This document shows, piece after piece, positions 8,711-20,633 of a stretch of DNA of 64,000 bases. Position numbers and translations under genes: made by a program. This stretch comes from Frankiales bacterium (GTDB lineage: Bacteria > Actinomycetota > Actinomycetes > S36-B12 > CAIYMF01): positions 1 to 64,000 of the forward strand of contig WGLY01000036.1 of assembly GCA_016125335.1 (NCBI GenBank). Reading direction: 5' to 3'. The notes under the pieces are model-generated. The model had not been told where the DNA came from, ran no database searches, and saw nothing but the letters and a program-made list of their open reading frames with translations. How positions within the stretch are numbered: position 1 is the first letter of the stretch; every line of letters begins with the position of its first letter.

Positions 8711-10381
8711 TCAGCCGTTCTCTCGCATCGGGATCCGTACTCCTCGGTCGTCCGCGACCTCGCACGCGCGGTCGTAGCCGGCGTCGACGTGACGGATGAC
8801 GCCCATGCCCGGGTCGTTGGTGAGCACGCGCTGGAGCTTCTCGCCCGCGAGCGCGGTGCCGTCGGCCACGGCGACCTGCCCCGCGTGGATCGAGCGGCCG
8901 ATCCCGACGCCGCCGCCGTGGTGGATCGACACCCACGAGGCGCCGGAGGCGACGTTGACCATCGCGTTGAGCAGCGGCCAGTCCGCGATCGCGTCGGACC
9001 CGTCGGCCATGCCCTCGGTCTCGCGGTAGGGCGAGGCGACCGAGCCGCAGTCGAGGTGGTCGCGCCCGATCACGATGGGCGCGGAGAGCTCGCCACTGGC
9101 CACCATCTCGTTGAACCGCACCCCGGCGAGGTGGCGCTCGCCGTAGCCCAGCCAGCAGATGCGGGCCGGCAGGCCCTGGTAGTGGACGCGCTCCTGCGCC
9201 ATGGGGATCCAGCGCTGCAGGTTCTCGTTGTCCGGGAACATCTCGAGGATCGCGGCGTCGGTCTTCGCGATGTCGGCCGGGTCGCCGGAGAGCGCGGCCC
9301 AGCGGAACGGGCCCTTGCCCTCGCAGAAGAGCGGGCGGATGTAGGCGGGCACGAAGCCCGGGAAGTCGAACGCCCGCGCGTAGCCGGCGAGCTGCGCCTC
9401 GCCGCGGATGGAGTTGCCGTAGTCGAAGACCTGGGCGCCCTTGTCCAGGAAGCCCACCATCGCCTCGACGTGACGCGCCATGGACTCGCGCGCGCGCTCG
9501 GTGAATTCCTGCGGGTCCTTGGCGGCGTACGTCGCCATGTCCTCGAACGCCACGCCGAGCGGCAGGTAGCTCAGCGGGTCGTGCGCCGAGGTCTGGTCGG
9601 TGACGATGTCGATCGGCGCGTCCATCGCGAGCAGGGCCGGGACGACCTCGGCCGCGTTGCCCAGGAGCCCGATCGACAGGCGGCGCCGAGCATCCCGCGC
9701 CTCGACCGCCAGCGCGAGCGCGTGCTCGATGCTCGTCGCCTCCACGTCGAGGTAGCGGTGCTCGATGCGACGGGCGATGCGGGACGGGTCGCAGTCGATG
9801 CAGATGGCGACGCCGTCGTTCATCGTGACCGCGAGGGGCTGGGCCCCGCCCATGCCCCCGAGCCCCGCCGTCAGCGTGATGGTGCCCGCGAGGGTGCCGC
9901 CGAAGTGCTGCTGGGCGACGGCCGCGAAGGTCTCGTAGGTGCCCTGGAGGATCCCCTGCGTCCCGATGTAGATCCACGATCCGGCCGTCATCTGGCCGTA
10001 CATCGTGAGCCCGAGGTGCTCCAGGCGGCGGAACTCCTCCCACGTCGCCCAGTCGCCCACCAGGTTCGAGTTGGCGATGAGCACGCGCGGCGCCCACTCG
10101 TGCGTGGTGAAGACGCCGACCGGACGGCCGCTCTGCACGAGCATCGTCTCGTCGCCCTTGAGCGTGCGCAGCGTGCGCTGGAGCGCGTCGAACGAGGCCC
10201 AGTCGCGCGCCGCCTTGCCGGTGCCGCCGTACACCACGAGCTTGTCCGGGTGCTCGGCCACCTCGGGGTCGAGGTTGTTCTGGAGCATCCGCAACGCCGC
10301 CTCCTGCTGCCACCCGAGGGCGGAGAGCTCGGTGCCGCGGGCGGCGCGGACGGGACGGGGACCGGAGACGGTGGCGGTCAT
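8711..10381 (-). CDS. hutU: Urocanate hydratase
   Basis: A 556-residue NAD-containing urocanase that converts urocanate to imidazolone propionate. The NAD-binding [10 protein letters not shown] is at about 173-182, preceded by [14 protein letters not shown]. The conserved [10 protein letters not shown] and the [16 protein letters not shown] segment near the C-terminus are intact. The open frame continues upstream, but the ATG at 10381 gives the family N-terminus and normal length. It is the first gene of hutU-hutI-hutH. Its upstream region, shared with the divergent IclR gene, carries two palindromes. Confidence 0.97.
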   Translation of the reverse strand: MTATVSGPRPVRAARGTELSALGWQQEAALRMLQNNLDPEVAEHPDKLVVYGGTGKAARDWASFDALQRTLRTLKGDETMLVQSGRPVGVFTTHEWAPRVLIANSNLVGDWATWEEFRRLEHLGLTMYGQMTAGSWIYIGTQGILQGTYETFAAVAQQHFGGTLAGTITLTAGLGGMGGAQPLAVTMNDGVAICIDCDPSRIARRIEHRYLDVEATSIEHALALAVEARDARRRLSIGLLGNAAEVVPALLAMDAPIDIVTDQTSAHDPLSYLPLGVAFEDMATYAAKDPQEFTERARESMARHVEAMVGFLDKGAQVFDYGNSIRGEAQLAGYARAFDFPGFVPAYIRPLFCEGKGPFRWAALSGDPADIAKTDAAILEMFPDNENLQRWIPMAQERVHYQGLPARICWLGYGERHLAGVRFNEMVASGELSAPIVIGRDHLDCGSVASPYRETEGMADGSDAIADWPLLNAMVNVASGASWVSIHHGGGVGIGRSIHAGQVAVADGTALAGEKLQRVLTNDPGMGVIRHVDAGYDRACEVADDRGVRIPMRENG

Positions 10382-10424
10382 GGCTGCTCCCCTGGTGCGG
10401 GCGGGCGGGCGGGACCAGCACATT

Positions 10425-10441
10425 CCACCGGTCGCCGGTGG
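10425..10441. promoter_or_regulatory. Inverted repeat near hutU start
   Basis: CCACCGG-tcg-CCGGTGG is a perfect 7-bp inverted repeat centred about 52 bp upstream of the hutU ATG. It could be a second regulator site or simply G+C-rich symmetry near the hutU promoter. No function is proven. Confidence 0.35.
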
Positions 10442-10470
10442 TGGCCGTCGCGCCCTGCCGGTCGCTAGTG

Positions 10471-10484
10471 TCTGGGATCCCAGA
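10471..10484. promoter_or_regulatory. HutR-type operator palindrome
   Basis: TCTGGGATCCCAGA is a perfect 14-bp palindrome in the divergent hutU/IclR gap. From memory, the HutR (IclR-type) site described in Corynebacterium has the consensus TCTGwwATwCCAGA, with the same outer TCTG/CAGA and central AT. It sits 26 bp before the regulator's ATG and 90 bp before hutU, so binding could control both directions. Confidence 0.75.
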
Positions 10485-10509
10485 CAGTCGACGGGACGGG
10501 AGCACGCGC

Positions 10510-11304
10510 ATGGGTGCCGGTCACGTCCCCGCCGCCCGGCAGGCCCTGGGCATCCTGTCCTTCCTCGCGACGCGCCCGGGCCCGGTGGGCGCCGCGGTGA
10601 TCGCGCGCGAGGTCGGCCTCCCGCGCAGCACGGCGTACCACCTGCTGGCCGAGCTCGTCGCCGCGGACTTCGTGGTGCACCTGCCGGAGGAGCACGCCTA
10701 CGGCCTGGGCGTGGCGGCGTTCGAGGTGGGGTCGGCCTACCTGCGCCACGACCCGCTCGAGCGGCTGGCGCGGCCGCTGCTGGCACGACTGGTGGAGCAG
10801 GCGCAGCAGACCGTGCAGCTCGGCATCCTCCAGGGCAACGAGACCGTCTACCTGCTCAAGGAGCAGCCCCGGGCGCCGCTCACGCTCATCACCGACGTCG
10901 GGGTGCGCCTGCCCGCGCACCTCACCGCGAGCGGCCGGGCCATGCTCGCGCACCTGCCCGCGGCCCAGGTGCGGGCCCTGTTCCCCGGCGCCGAGGCGTT
11001 CACCTCGCGCACCGGCCGCGGCCCCCGGTCGCTGCGCGAGCTGCGCGAGCTGATCCGGGTCGAGCGCCGGCGCGGCTGGGCCGAGGAGGACGGCTTCGTG
11101 ACGGCGGGGCACGCCTCGGTGGCTGCGGCCGCGTTCGACCACGGCGGCCGGCCGATCGCCGCGGTGGCCGTCACGTTCTCCGACGACGTCGAGCCCCGCC
11201 GGCGCGAGCGCCTCGGCATCGCCGCCGTGGCGGCCGCCGACGCGTTGACGGTCCGGATCTCCGGGCGGCGGCCGCCCGGGGCGGCTCAGGTCGAGGCGCT
11301 GTAG
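10510..11304 (+). CDS. hutR: IclR-family transcriptional regulator, likely HutR
   Basis: A 264-residue IclR-type regulator. The N-terminal winged helix-turn-helix is at residues ~10-60 ([19 protein letters not shown]). The effector-binding domain contains [13 protein letters not shown] and [15 protein letters not shown]. It starts at the ATG with GGGAG 7 nt upstream; an in-frame upstream start is less likely because it would run across the palindrome. It is divergent from hutU, and the operator in between matches the HutR consensus, so it probably senses histidine or urocanate. Its 3' end overlaps the convergent epimerase by 19 nt. Confidence 0.9.
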   Translation: MGAGHVPAARQALGILSFLATRPGPVGAAVIAREVGLPRSTAYHLLAELVAADFVVHLPEEHAYGLGVAAFEVGSAYLRHDPLERLARPLLARLVEQAQQTVQLGILQGNETVYLLKEQPRAPLTLITDVGVRLPAHLTASGRAMLAHLPAAQVRALFPGAEAFTSRTGRGPRSLRELRELIRVERRRGWAEEDGFVTAGHASVAAAAFDHGGRPIAAVAVTFSDDVEPRRRERLGIAAVAAADALTVRISGRRPPGAAQVEAL

Positions 11305-12152
11305 GTCTCGCGCCAGGAGTGCTGCGGCTCGTACCCGAGCATGCGGCGCGCCTTGTCGATCGACAGCAGCGTCCCGTGGCCCTCGACCGGACGGGTGAAG
11401 GGGACGCCGGGGAACACCTCGGCCGCCAGCCGCTCGCTCGGGGTGCTCATGCACGTGTCGGCGTTGGCGATGACGAACACCTCGTAGCCCACGAGGTCCG
11501 CCTCGAGCGCGCGCCGCACGGCCTGCGCCCCGTCGCGCGCGTCGATGTAGCCCCACAGGTTCCAGCGCCGGGCCCGGTGGTCGTGCTCGAAGGACGGGAA
11601 GGCGAGGTAGTCGTGCGGCTCCATGACGTTGGAGAACCGCAGCCCGATGATCGTCGCCGTGGGGTCCCAGCGGCAGAAGTGGTGGGCCAGCTCCTCGTCC
11701 ACGGCCTTGCCGAGCGAGTAGCTCGACTCCGGCCGCACCCGGTACTCCTCGTCGACCGGCAGGTAGGGCGGCGGCTCGTCGAACGGCAGGCCGAGCACGG
11801 TCTCCGACGACGCCCACACCACGCGCCGGATCCCGGCGACCCGCGCCGCCTCGAACACGTGGTACGTGCCCAGCACGTTGTTGGCGAACGTCGCCGCGTT
11901 GGGCGCGAGCCCCGGGGCGGGGATGGCGGCGAGGTGCACGACGCCGTCCACCGAGCCGTAGCGGTCGTCGAGGCCTGTGAGCGCGCCGACGACCTGCCCG
12001 TAGTCGGTCAGGTCGACCCGCGCCGTCGGCGCCGGCGCATCAGGAGGCACCACGACGTCGAGCACGTGCACCTCGTGCCCGTGCTCGAGCAGGTCGGCCA
12101 CCACCGCCCGGCCGAGCTTTCCCGACCCACCGGTCACCACGTACCGCGCCAC
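11286..12152 (-). CDS. NAD(P)-dependent epimerase/dehydratase (extended SDR)
   Basis: A 288-residue extended short-chain dehydrogenase. The nucleotide-binding motif is TGGSGKLGRAV near residue 7, followed by the family VHLAAI segment. The active site is SSYSLGKAVDE, a YxxxK (Y-S-L-G-K). GTG start with a strong AGGAGG upstream. The substrate is unknown; uronate dehydrogenases and other sugar-nucleotide-independent SDRs look similar. That possibility is notable because a hexuronate operon lies at 51-55 kb, but the link is speculative. It overlaps the IclR gene tail to tail. Confidence 0.85.
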   Translation of the reverse strand: MARYVVTGGSGKLGRAVVADLLEHGHEVHVLDVVVPPDAPAPTARVDLTDYGQVVGALTGLDDRYGSVDGVVHLAAIPAPGLAPNAATFANNVLGTYHVFEAARVAGIRRVVWASSETVLGLPFDEPPPYLPVDEEYRVRPESSYSLGKAVDEELAHHFCRWDPTATIIGLRFSNVMEPHDYLAFPSFEHDHRARRWNLWGYIDARDGAQAVRRALEADLVGYEVFVIANADTCMSTPSERLAAEVFPGVPFTRPVEGHGTLLSIDKARRMLGYEPQHSWRETYSAST

Positions 12153-12218
12153 CGTGCACCTCCTGGGGAACCAGCCCTCACCCTGTCACTGCGGCCAGGC
12201 GTACGCACCCGGCGTCCG

Positions 12219-14969
<2,751 letters not shown>

Positions 14970-15064
14970 CCCGCCTCCCCGGTGTCAGCGGTCAGCCTAG
15001 GGAGGCGGCAGCCGGACGCCAGCCGGGACGGGGAGACCGCCGACCCCGTCGCCGGCCGGCGGGC

Positions 15065-15253
15065 TCAGCCGTGCGAGCGCAGGATCATCCGCAGCATCCG
15101 GATGCTCACCGCGCCGAAGCGCCACGCCTGGAGGGGGACGTTGGTGCGCTGGTGGACGGTGCGCTCGGTCGGCATCGGCGCGGTGTAGGCGGCCGGGTCG
15201 GTCAGGCCGGCGGGCGCGGGGGCGGGCTGGCTCTCGGCCGGGGTGCTGGTCAT
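15065..15253 (-). CDS. 62-residue protein paired with the SQR-like flavoprotein
   Basis: A small protein starting MTSTPAES with a Pro/Ala-rich N-terminus, then MPTERTVHQRTNVPLQAWRF, and a basic C-terminus ending RMLRMILRSHG. The ATG lies 29 nt after the stop of the SQR-like gene. A conserved-looking middle segment and the operon position support it being real. It has no transmembrane span. The function is unknown; it may be an accessory subunit or stability factor for the flavoprotein. Confidence 0.65.
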   Translation of the reverse strand: MTSTPAESQPAPAPAGLTDPAAYTAPMPTERTVHQRTNVPLQAWRFGAVSIRMLRMILRSHG

Positions 15254-15282
15254 GGTGTCCTCGTTCGGCGGGTGGGCGGGGG

Positions 15283-16743
15283 TCACTCGGGGATGAACTT
15301 CCAGCCGGGCTTGGCCTTGGCCTTGTAGATGAACATGTGGTGGAGCAGGTGCTTCATCCAGTGCCCGGCGAGGCCGATCTCGCCGGTGGTCTCGTCGAGG
15401 CTGCGGCCGTACTCCGGGAACTTGTCGTAGTCCGGGACGACCGGGTACATCGTCATCGACGCCGCGGTGCCCTTGGTGAACCCGGCGCCCGCGGAGGCCA
15501 CGCACGCGGCGCCCATCTGGGCCATCGAGGCGTGGTGGGTCGGTGTCGACGCACCCTTCGTGATCATGTCCGCGATGCTCTGCGCGACGGCGCGGCCCAT
15601 GAGGCCGGACGGCATGCCGGTGCGCGGCGGAGCCGGCGCGATGACGGTGCCGTTGGGGCTGGTGCGCGGCTGCGAGATCGGGTGCGGCGGCGCGAACGCG
15701 ATGCCGATGCCGAACACGTTCGGGTACGTGGGGCTGACGTAGGTGCTCGGCCAGTCCGAGGCCTTCCACTCGTCGTACTTCTTGGGCGTGTAGTCGGCGT
15801 CCACGCGCAGGAAGCCGTTGGGCGCGAACACCGTCGCGGTGATGTCCTCGCCGGCCTTGTCGAAGGCCTGGAGGTCCTGGCCGCGGAAGGGCGGGAGCAG
15901 CATCGCGAAGTCGAAGTCGAGCGAGCTCTCGGTGCCGTCGAGCGTCTCGTAGAAGAGCCGGCCCTCCTCGATGCGCTGCACGTGCGCGCGCAGGATGGAC
16001 TTGACGCCGCGCTCCTTGAACAGCGACTCGGTCCACAGCTGGCTGCTGGTGACGAAGCCGTTCTGCTTGAACGACAGCCCGCCGACGCCGAAGTCGCCGA
16101 GCTCGTACTCGTTGGTGAGGTAGATGACCTCGGCGAGGTCGCGCACGCCGCGGCTGCGCAGCTCGTGCTCGACGTTGAACGTGTACTCGAACGCCGCGCC
16201 CTCGCAGGTGCACGTGCCGTGGCCGACGCCGATCACCAGGGTCTGGCGCTCGCCGCGCTGGAGCCGCGCGATGACCTCCTCGAGCTTGCGCGCCGCCTCC
16301 GTGGCGTGGCCGTACGTGCACACCGAGACGGTGTTGCCGCCGTCCGGGCCGAGGCCCGGGGTGGCGCCGAAGTTCAGCTTGGGGCCGGTGGCGTTGATGA
16401 GGTAGTCGTACTCGATGCTCTGCGTCTCCCCCGCCCGGGCCGGGTCGGTGTAGACGACGTCGACGAACCCCTTCGAGGTGGACGCGTCGCCCTCGGGGTG
16501 CAGCGCCACCGCCTTGGCCTGGCGGAAGTCGATCCCCTTCTTCGCGTAGACTGGCGCGAGCGGGAAGGTCACCTGGTCGGCCGCCATCCGCCCCACCCCG
16601 ACCCAGATGTTGGAGGGGATCCAGTTCCACTGGGAGTTGGGCGACACCACCACGACCTCGTGGGGGGCCTTGAGCATCCGCCGCAGGTGCAGCGCGGCGG
16701 TGTGACCGGAGATCCCGGCCCCGAGGACGACGACACGAGCCAT
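15283..16743 (-). CDS. Sulfide:quinone-reductase-like FAD oxidoreductase
   Basis: A 486-residue two-dinucleotide-binding-domain flavoprotein. The FAD-binding GAGISGHTAALHL is at the N-terminus and PNSQWNWIPSNIWVG follows. ATGPKLNF lies in the first domain, and a CTCEGAAFEY cysteine segment near residue 185 is in the region where SQR-type enzymes carry catalytic Cys. The C-terminus (HWMKHLLHHMFIYKAKAKPGWKFIPE) is basic and aromatic, suited to membrane attachment. ATG start with GGGAGAG. Probably oxidises sulfide or a persulfide with quinone. A CsoR/CstR-like palindrome upstream supports sulfur control. Confidence 0.85.
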   Translation of the reverse strand: MARVVVLGAGISGHTAALHLRRMLKAPHEVVVVSPNSQWNWIPSNIWVGVGRMAADQVTFPLAPVYAKKGIDFRQAKAVALHPEGDASTSKGFVDVVYTDPARAGETQSIEYDYLINATGPKLNFGATPGLGPDGGNTVSVCTYGHATEAARKLEEVIARLQRGERQTLVIGVGHGTCTCEGAAFEYTFNVEHELRSRGVRDLAEVIYLTNEYELGDFGVGGLSFKQNGFVTSSQLWTESLFKERGVKSILRAHVQRIEEGRLFYETLDGTESSLDFDFAMLLPPFRGQDLQAFDKAGEDITATVFAPNGFLRVDADYTPKKYDEWKASDWPSTYVSPTYPNVFGIGIAFAPPHPISQPRTSPNGTVIAPAPPRTGMPSGLMGRAVAQSIADMITKGASTPTHHASMAQMGAACVASAGAGFTKGTAASMTMYPVVPDYDKFPEYGRSLDETTGEIGLAGHWMKHLLHHMFIYKAKAKPGWKFIPE

Positions 16744-16794
16744 GGTCTCTCCCGGACGATCGGCGGCGACCACCGTGGTCGCACAGCCTAGCCT

Positions 16795-16812
16795 TATACC
16801 CCTAGGGGTATA
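16795..16812. promoter_or_regulatory. CsoR/CstR-like operator palindrome
   Basis: TATACCCCTAGGGGTATA is a perfect 18-bp palindrome 52 bp upstream of the SQR-like gene. The TACCCC/GGGGTA core is the hallmark of CsoR-family operators, which serve copper-sensing CsoR or persulfide-sensing CstR. Given the gene it precedes, persulfide sensing is the better guess. No csoR-family gene lies in the window. Confidence 0.7.
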
Positions 16813-16905
16813 GGTGTCCACTCGAGCGGGCGGGTCGTGCGGGACCCGCGAGGCGCGGCGTCCCGCTGCGCGGGAAGGCGGCCGCCCGGGCGTGGGACGG
16901 GTGGC

Positions 16906-19260
16906 TCAGGGCCGGAGGCGCGTCACGGAGGCGACCCGCTCGCGGCCCAGCGGCGACAGGTCCACGCTGCCGGCACGGGCGAGCTCGAGCGCCTCGGGCA
17001 GATCGAGCGGGCGGCTGAAGACGTAGCCCTGGGCGAGGTCGCAGTGCAGGGCGCGCAGTGCGGCAGCCCCCGCCCACTCCTCGACCCCCTCGGTGACCAC
17101 CGTGAGGTTCATGGCCTGGGCCATCGCCACGACGCCCTGCACCAGAGCCAGCGAGCGCGGGTCGTGCAGCTCGGAGACGAACAGCTTGTCGAGCTTGAGG
17201 ATGTCGACGGGCAGGCGGTGCAGGTAGCCCACGGAGGAGTAGCCGACGCCGAAGTCGTCGATGGCCAGCCGCGCTCCGGCCGCGCGCAGGCGGTGCAGCG
17301 CCGTCACGGTGTCGGCGTCGTCGCCGAGGTAGACGCCCTCCGTCAGCTCGAGCACCAGGCGCACGTCCGGGGCGAGCCGGTGCAGCTCCCCCACGCGCCG
17401 GGCGACGTCGGGGTCGGTGACCTGGAGCGGGGATAGGTTGACGCCGAGGTTCACCGAGCGCCCTGCTGCTCTGGCCAGCTCGCGGCCGCCCGCGTGCGCC
17501 TGCTCGAGGATCTGCGATCCCAGCGTGCCGATGAGGCCGATGCGCTCGGCCGCCGCGACGAACACGTTGGGCGGCACCTGGCCGAGGTCCGGGTCGTGCC
17601 ACCGGGCCAGCGCCTCGAACCCGTCGATGTGCCCGGTCACGAGGTCCACCACGGGCTGGTACTGCACGGTGATGCGGTCCTCGAGCACCGCCGTGCGCAC
17701 CGCGGCCTCGAGCTGGAGCCGGCCGAGCTCGGCCTCGCGCATGGTGGCGTGGAACAGCTCGGCCCGCGACTTGCCGCGCGACTTCGCGACGTACATCGCC
17801 GTGTCGGCGTTGTTGACCAGCATCTCGGCGGTGACCGGCTCGGCACCCGCGAACGCGATGCCGATGCTGGCGCGCACCCGGACGGTGCGGTCGCCGACCG
17901 AGAACTCCAGGTCCAGCGCGTCGAGGATGCGCCGGGCGACGTGCTCGGCCTGCGCCTCGCCGGTGAGGTCGTCGAGCAGGATCCCGAACTCGTCGCCGCC
18001 GAGGCGGGCCGCGACGTCCTCGCTGCGCAGGCAGCCGAGGATGCGCTGGGCCACCTGCACGAGGAGTCCGTCACCTGTGTCGTGGCCGAGGAGGTCGTTG
18101 ACCTCCTTGAACCCGTCGAGGTCGACGTAGAGCACCGCGACCAGGCCGCGCGGGGCACGTTGCGCGAGCGACAGCGCCAGCCGGTCGAGGAACACGGCTC
18201 GGTTCGTGAGCCCGGTGAGCGCGTCGTGGCGGGCGAGGTAGGTCATCTCGTCGGAGAGCCGCCGCCGGTTGAACGCCGAGACGCCGACCGCGGTGAGCGC
18301 CTCGAGCGCCGCTCGGTCGCGCTCGTCGAGCGGCGCGTCGGTGTGCGGGGTGACCACGAGGTGGCGCGTCGGACGGCCCTCGACCTCGATGGCCGCACCG
18401 ATCTCGGTGCCCTCCGCGGGCTCGTCGCGCACGACCGCAGTGCCGCGGCGCAGCGTGCGCTCCGCCTGCACCACGAGCGAGGCCTCGATCTGCGCGTCGT
18501 CGGTCCAGTCCGGCGCCTGGGTGGCCGCCTCGAGCAGGCCCACGAGGCGGCGCTGCGCGATCCGGGTCTCGCTCACCGACCGCACCGCCACCAGGATCGT
18601 GCCGACGGGGACGACCAGCAGGAGCAGCGTCCAGCTCGGGTACTGCGCCACGAGCAGCCACGCGAGGAAGCCCAGCGTGTCGACGCTGACGAACGTGGCG
18701 AGGCCGAGCGACACCGAGCTCCACCGCAGGAGGCTCCCGAGGGAGACGTCGCCCTCCAGGGCGAGCGAGCCGGCGGTGACGAGCAGGTCGACGGTGAAGT
18801 ACACGGCGCACGCCACCATGACGGCGACCAGCTGCGCTCCGAGGTCGCCGCCCCGCACGCCCGCCGCCGTGACGATCGCCATGAACACGGCGCCGCCGAG
18901 GATGGTGATGCCGACGTTGAAGATCCGCGAGCGCCACGACTTGCGCTGGGTCGCGTTCGCGATCGTCGCGCTCACCGCCCAGAGCGCGAAGGCCTCCACC
19001 GGGGGCAGCGCGAGGGAGAGGAAGACCAGCACCGCGGGGTCGAAGCCGATCACGACGTTGCCGGAGCCGTGCGCGATCACGAGGGGGAACCGCGACATCA
19101 CGACCACGACGCCCACGCACAGCAGCGCGGTCGGGTCGAGGGTGCCCCCGCCGGCGATCCACAGCACGACGGCGGGCACGGCGAGCAGGAGCCCCGCGGC
19201 GAAGATCGCGAGGTCGAGCCCGACGGCCACGGTGGCACGGGAGACGCGCGCAGCTGCCAC
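16906..19260 (-). CDS. Membrane GGDEF-EAL cyclic-di-GMP protein
   Basis: A 784-residue protein. Residues ~1-220 hold six or more hydrophobic segments (MASE-like sensor). A GAF-like linker spans ~240-330. A diguanylate cyclase domain carries an intact GGDEF (LGGDEFG near 420). A phosphodiesterase domain carries an intact EAL (GFEALARW near 547), with DDFGVGYSS and TEGVE further on. Both active sites look complete, so it could make or break c-di-GMP. The start is a GTG with GGAGG upstream. It is monocistronic; the signal sensed by the membrane part is unknown. Confidence 0.93.
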   Translation of the reverse strand: MAAARVSRATVAVGLDLAIFAAGLLLAVPAVVLWIAGGGTLDPTALLCVGVVVVMSRFPLVIAHGSGNVVIGFDPAVLVFLSLALPPVEAFALWAVSATIANATQRKSWRSRIFNVGITILGGAVFMAIVTAAGVRGGDLGAQLVAVMVACAVYFTVDLLVTAGSLALEGDVSLGSLLRWSSVSLGLATFVSVDTLGFLAWLLVAQYPSWTLLLLVVPVGTILVAVRSVSETRIAQRRLVGLLEAATQAPDWTDDAQIEASLVVQAERTLRRGTAVVRDEPAEGTEIGAAIEVEGRPTRHLVVTPHTDAPLDERDRAALEALTAVGVSAFNRRRLSDEMTYLARHDALTGLTNRAVFLDRLALSLAQRAPRGLVAVLYVDLDGFKEVNDLLGHDTGDGLLVQVAQRILGCLRSEDVAARLGGDEFGILLDDLTGEAQAEHVARRILDALDLEFSVGDRTVRVRASIGIAFAGAEPVTAEMLVNNADTAMYVAKSRGKSRAELFHATMREAELGRLQLEAAVRTAVLEDRITVQYQPVVDLVTGHIDGFEALARWHDPDLGQVPPNVFVAAAERIGLIGTLGSQILEQAHAGGRELARAAGRSVNLGVNLSPLQVTDPDVARRVGELHRLAPDVRLVLELTEGVYLGDDADTVTALHRLRAAGARLAIDDFGVGYSSVGYLHRLPVDILKLDKLFVSELHDPRSLALVQGVVAMAQAMNLTVVTEGVEEWAGAAALRALHCDLAQGYVFSRPLDLPEALELARAGSVDLSPLGRERVASVTRLRP

Positions 19261-19442
19261 CGCCGCCTCCTCCAGGTTCGACCGGCTCCAGCCCTTCGTG
19301 CGATGTCGGCCGGGATCGCCCGCGGCTTGAGGCCGTCACCGGCAGCAGGACGTCGGGCGGCCCGGTTCGCCGGGCGCCGATCCGCACCGCTGCCGATCGG
19401 CCCGGCGAGCGTCGCCGCAGGTGGACGGCGGTTCGCCGCGTG

Positions 19443-20630
19443 TCAGCGAGCGACGATCGCCTGCACGTCACGGGCGATGAGCAGCTCCTCGTCGGTGGGG
19501 ACCACCAGGGCGAGGGGACGGTCCCCCCGCGAGATCCGGCCGCCCTCGCCCCCGTGCGCCACGTTGGCCGCGGTGTCCACGGCGAGCCCGAGCACCCCGA
19601 GGTGCCCGAGGATCCCGGCCCGGACCTCCGGCGAGTGCTCGCCGATGCCGCCGGTCAGCACGAGGGCGTCGAGTCCGCCCAGCGCCACCACGAGGGAGCC
19701 CACGGCCTTCGCGGCGCGGTAGCAGAACACGTCGATCGCGAGCGCCGCGTCCGCGTCGCCGTCGCGCGCGGCGTCGACCAGCGTGCGCATGTCGTTGCTG
19801 CGGCCGGACAGCCCGAGCAGGCCGCTCGAGCGGTTGAGCTCGGACACCAGCCCCTCGACGTCGAGCCCGAGGCGCGGCGCGAGGTAGCCGAGCGCACCGG
19901 GGTCGACGTCGCCGCTGCGCGTGCCCATGACCAGGCCCTCGAGCGGGGTGAGGCCCATCGTCGTGTCGACGCTCGCCCCGTGCCGCACCGCGGCGGCGCT
20001 GCACCCGTTGCCCAGGTGCATCGTGACGAGCAGCAGGTCCTCGAGCGGGCGGCCGACGACCTGCGCGGCGCGGGCCGCGACGTAGCGGTGCGAGATGCCG
20101 TGGAAGCCGTACCGGCGCACGCCGTGTTCCGTGTACCAGGAGCTGGGCACCGCGTAGCGGTAGGCCACCGGCGGCAGCGTCGCGTGGAACGCCGTGTCGA
20201 ACACGGCCACCTGCGGCAGGTCCGGGAGCGCCGCGCGCGCCGCCTCGATCCCGGCGAGGTTGCCCGGCACCTGGAGCGGCGCGAGCTCGGCCACCGCCGC
20301 GATGCGCCGCGCGACCAGGTCGTCGACGACGACGGACTCGCGCAGGTCGGCACCGCCGTGCACCACGCGGTGCCCCACACCGATCAGGTGCTCGCGCTCG
20401 TCGTCGCGCAGCCCCTCGACCAGGTGCTCCACCACGCCGCGGTGCGAGCCGTCGCCCGGCGCGCTCGTTGTCCGCTCGTCGCCCCGGCGCACAGTCACTG
20501 CGACGTCGTCGGTGCCGACGCGCTCGGCGAGCGCCGTCAGCGCGCGCGTGCCCGTGACGGGGTCGAGCAGCGCCATCTTCACCGACGAGCTGCCGCTGTT
20601 GAGCGCCAGCACGTGCTCGGCCGGGGCCAC
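19443..20630 (-). CDS. ackA: Acetate kinase
   Basis: A 395-residue ASKHA-fold kinase that interconverts acetyl phosphate plus ADP with acetate plus ATP. LNSGSSSVKMALL is at residues 10-22, GHRVVHGG near 85, FHGISHRYV near 165, and LTGGIGEHSPEVR near 315. All are family signatures. GTG start 3 nt after the phosphoketolase stop, so the pair forms one operon. No pta gene is nearby, so acetyl phosphate would come straight from phosphoketolase. Confidence 0.97.
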   Translation of the reverse strand: MAPAEHVLALNSGSSSVKMALLDPVTGTRALTALAERVGTDDVAVTVRRGDERTTSAPGDGSHRGVVEHLVEGLRDDEREHLIGVGHRVVHGGADLRESVVVDDLVARRIAAVAELAPLQVPGNLAGIEAARAALPDLPQVAVFDTAFHATLPPVAYRYAVPSSWYTEHGVRRYGFHGISHRYVAARAAQVVGRPLEDLLLVTMHLGNGCSAAAVRHGASVDTTMGLTPLEGLVMGTRSGDVDPGALGYLAPRLGLDVEGLVSELNRSSGLLGLSGRSNDMRTLVDAARDGDADAALAIDVFCYRAAKAVGSLVVALGGLDALVLTGGIGEHSPEVRAGILGHLGVLGLAVDTAANVAHGGEGGRISRGDRPLALVVPTDEELLIARDVQAIVAR

Positions 20631-20633
20631 CTC

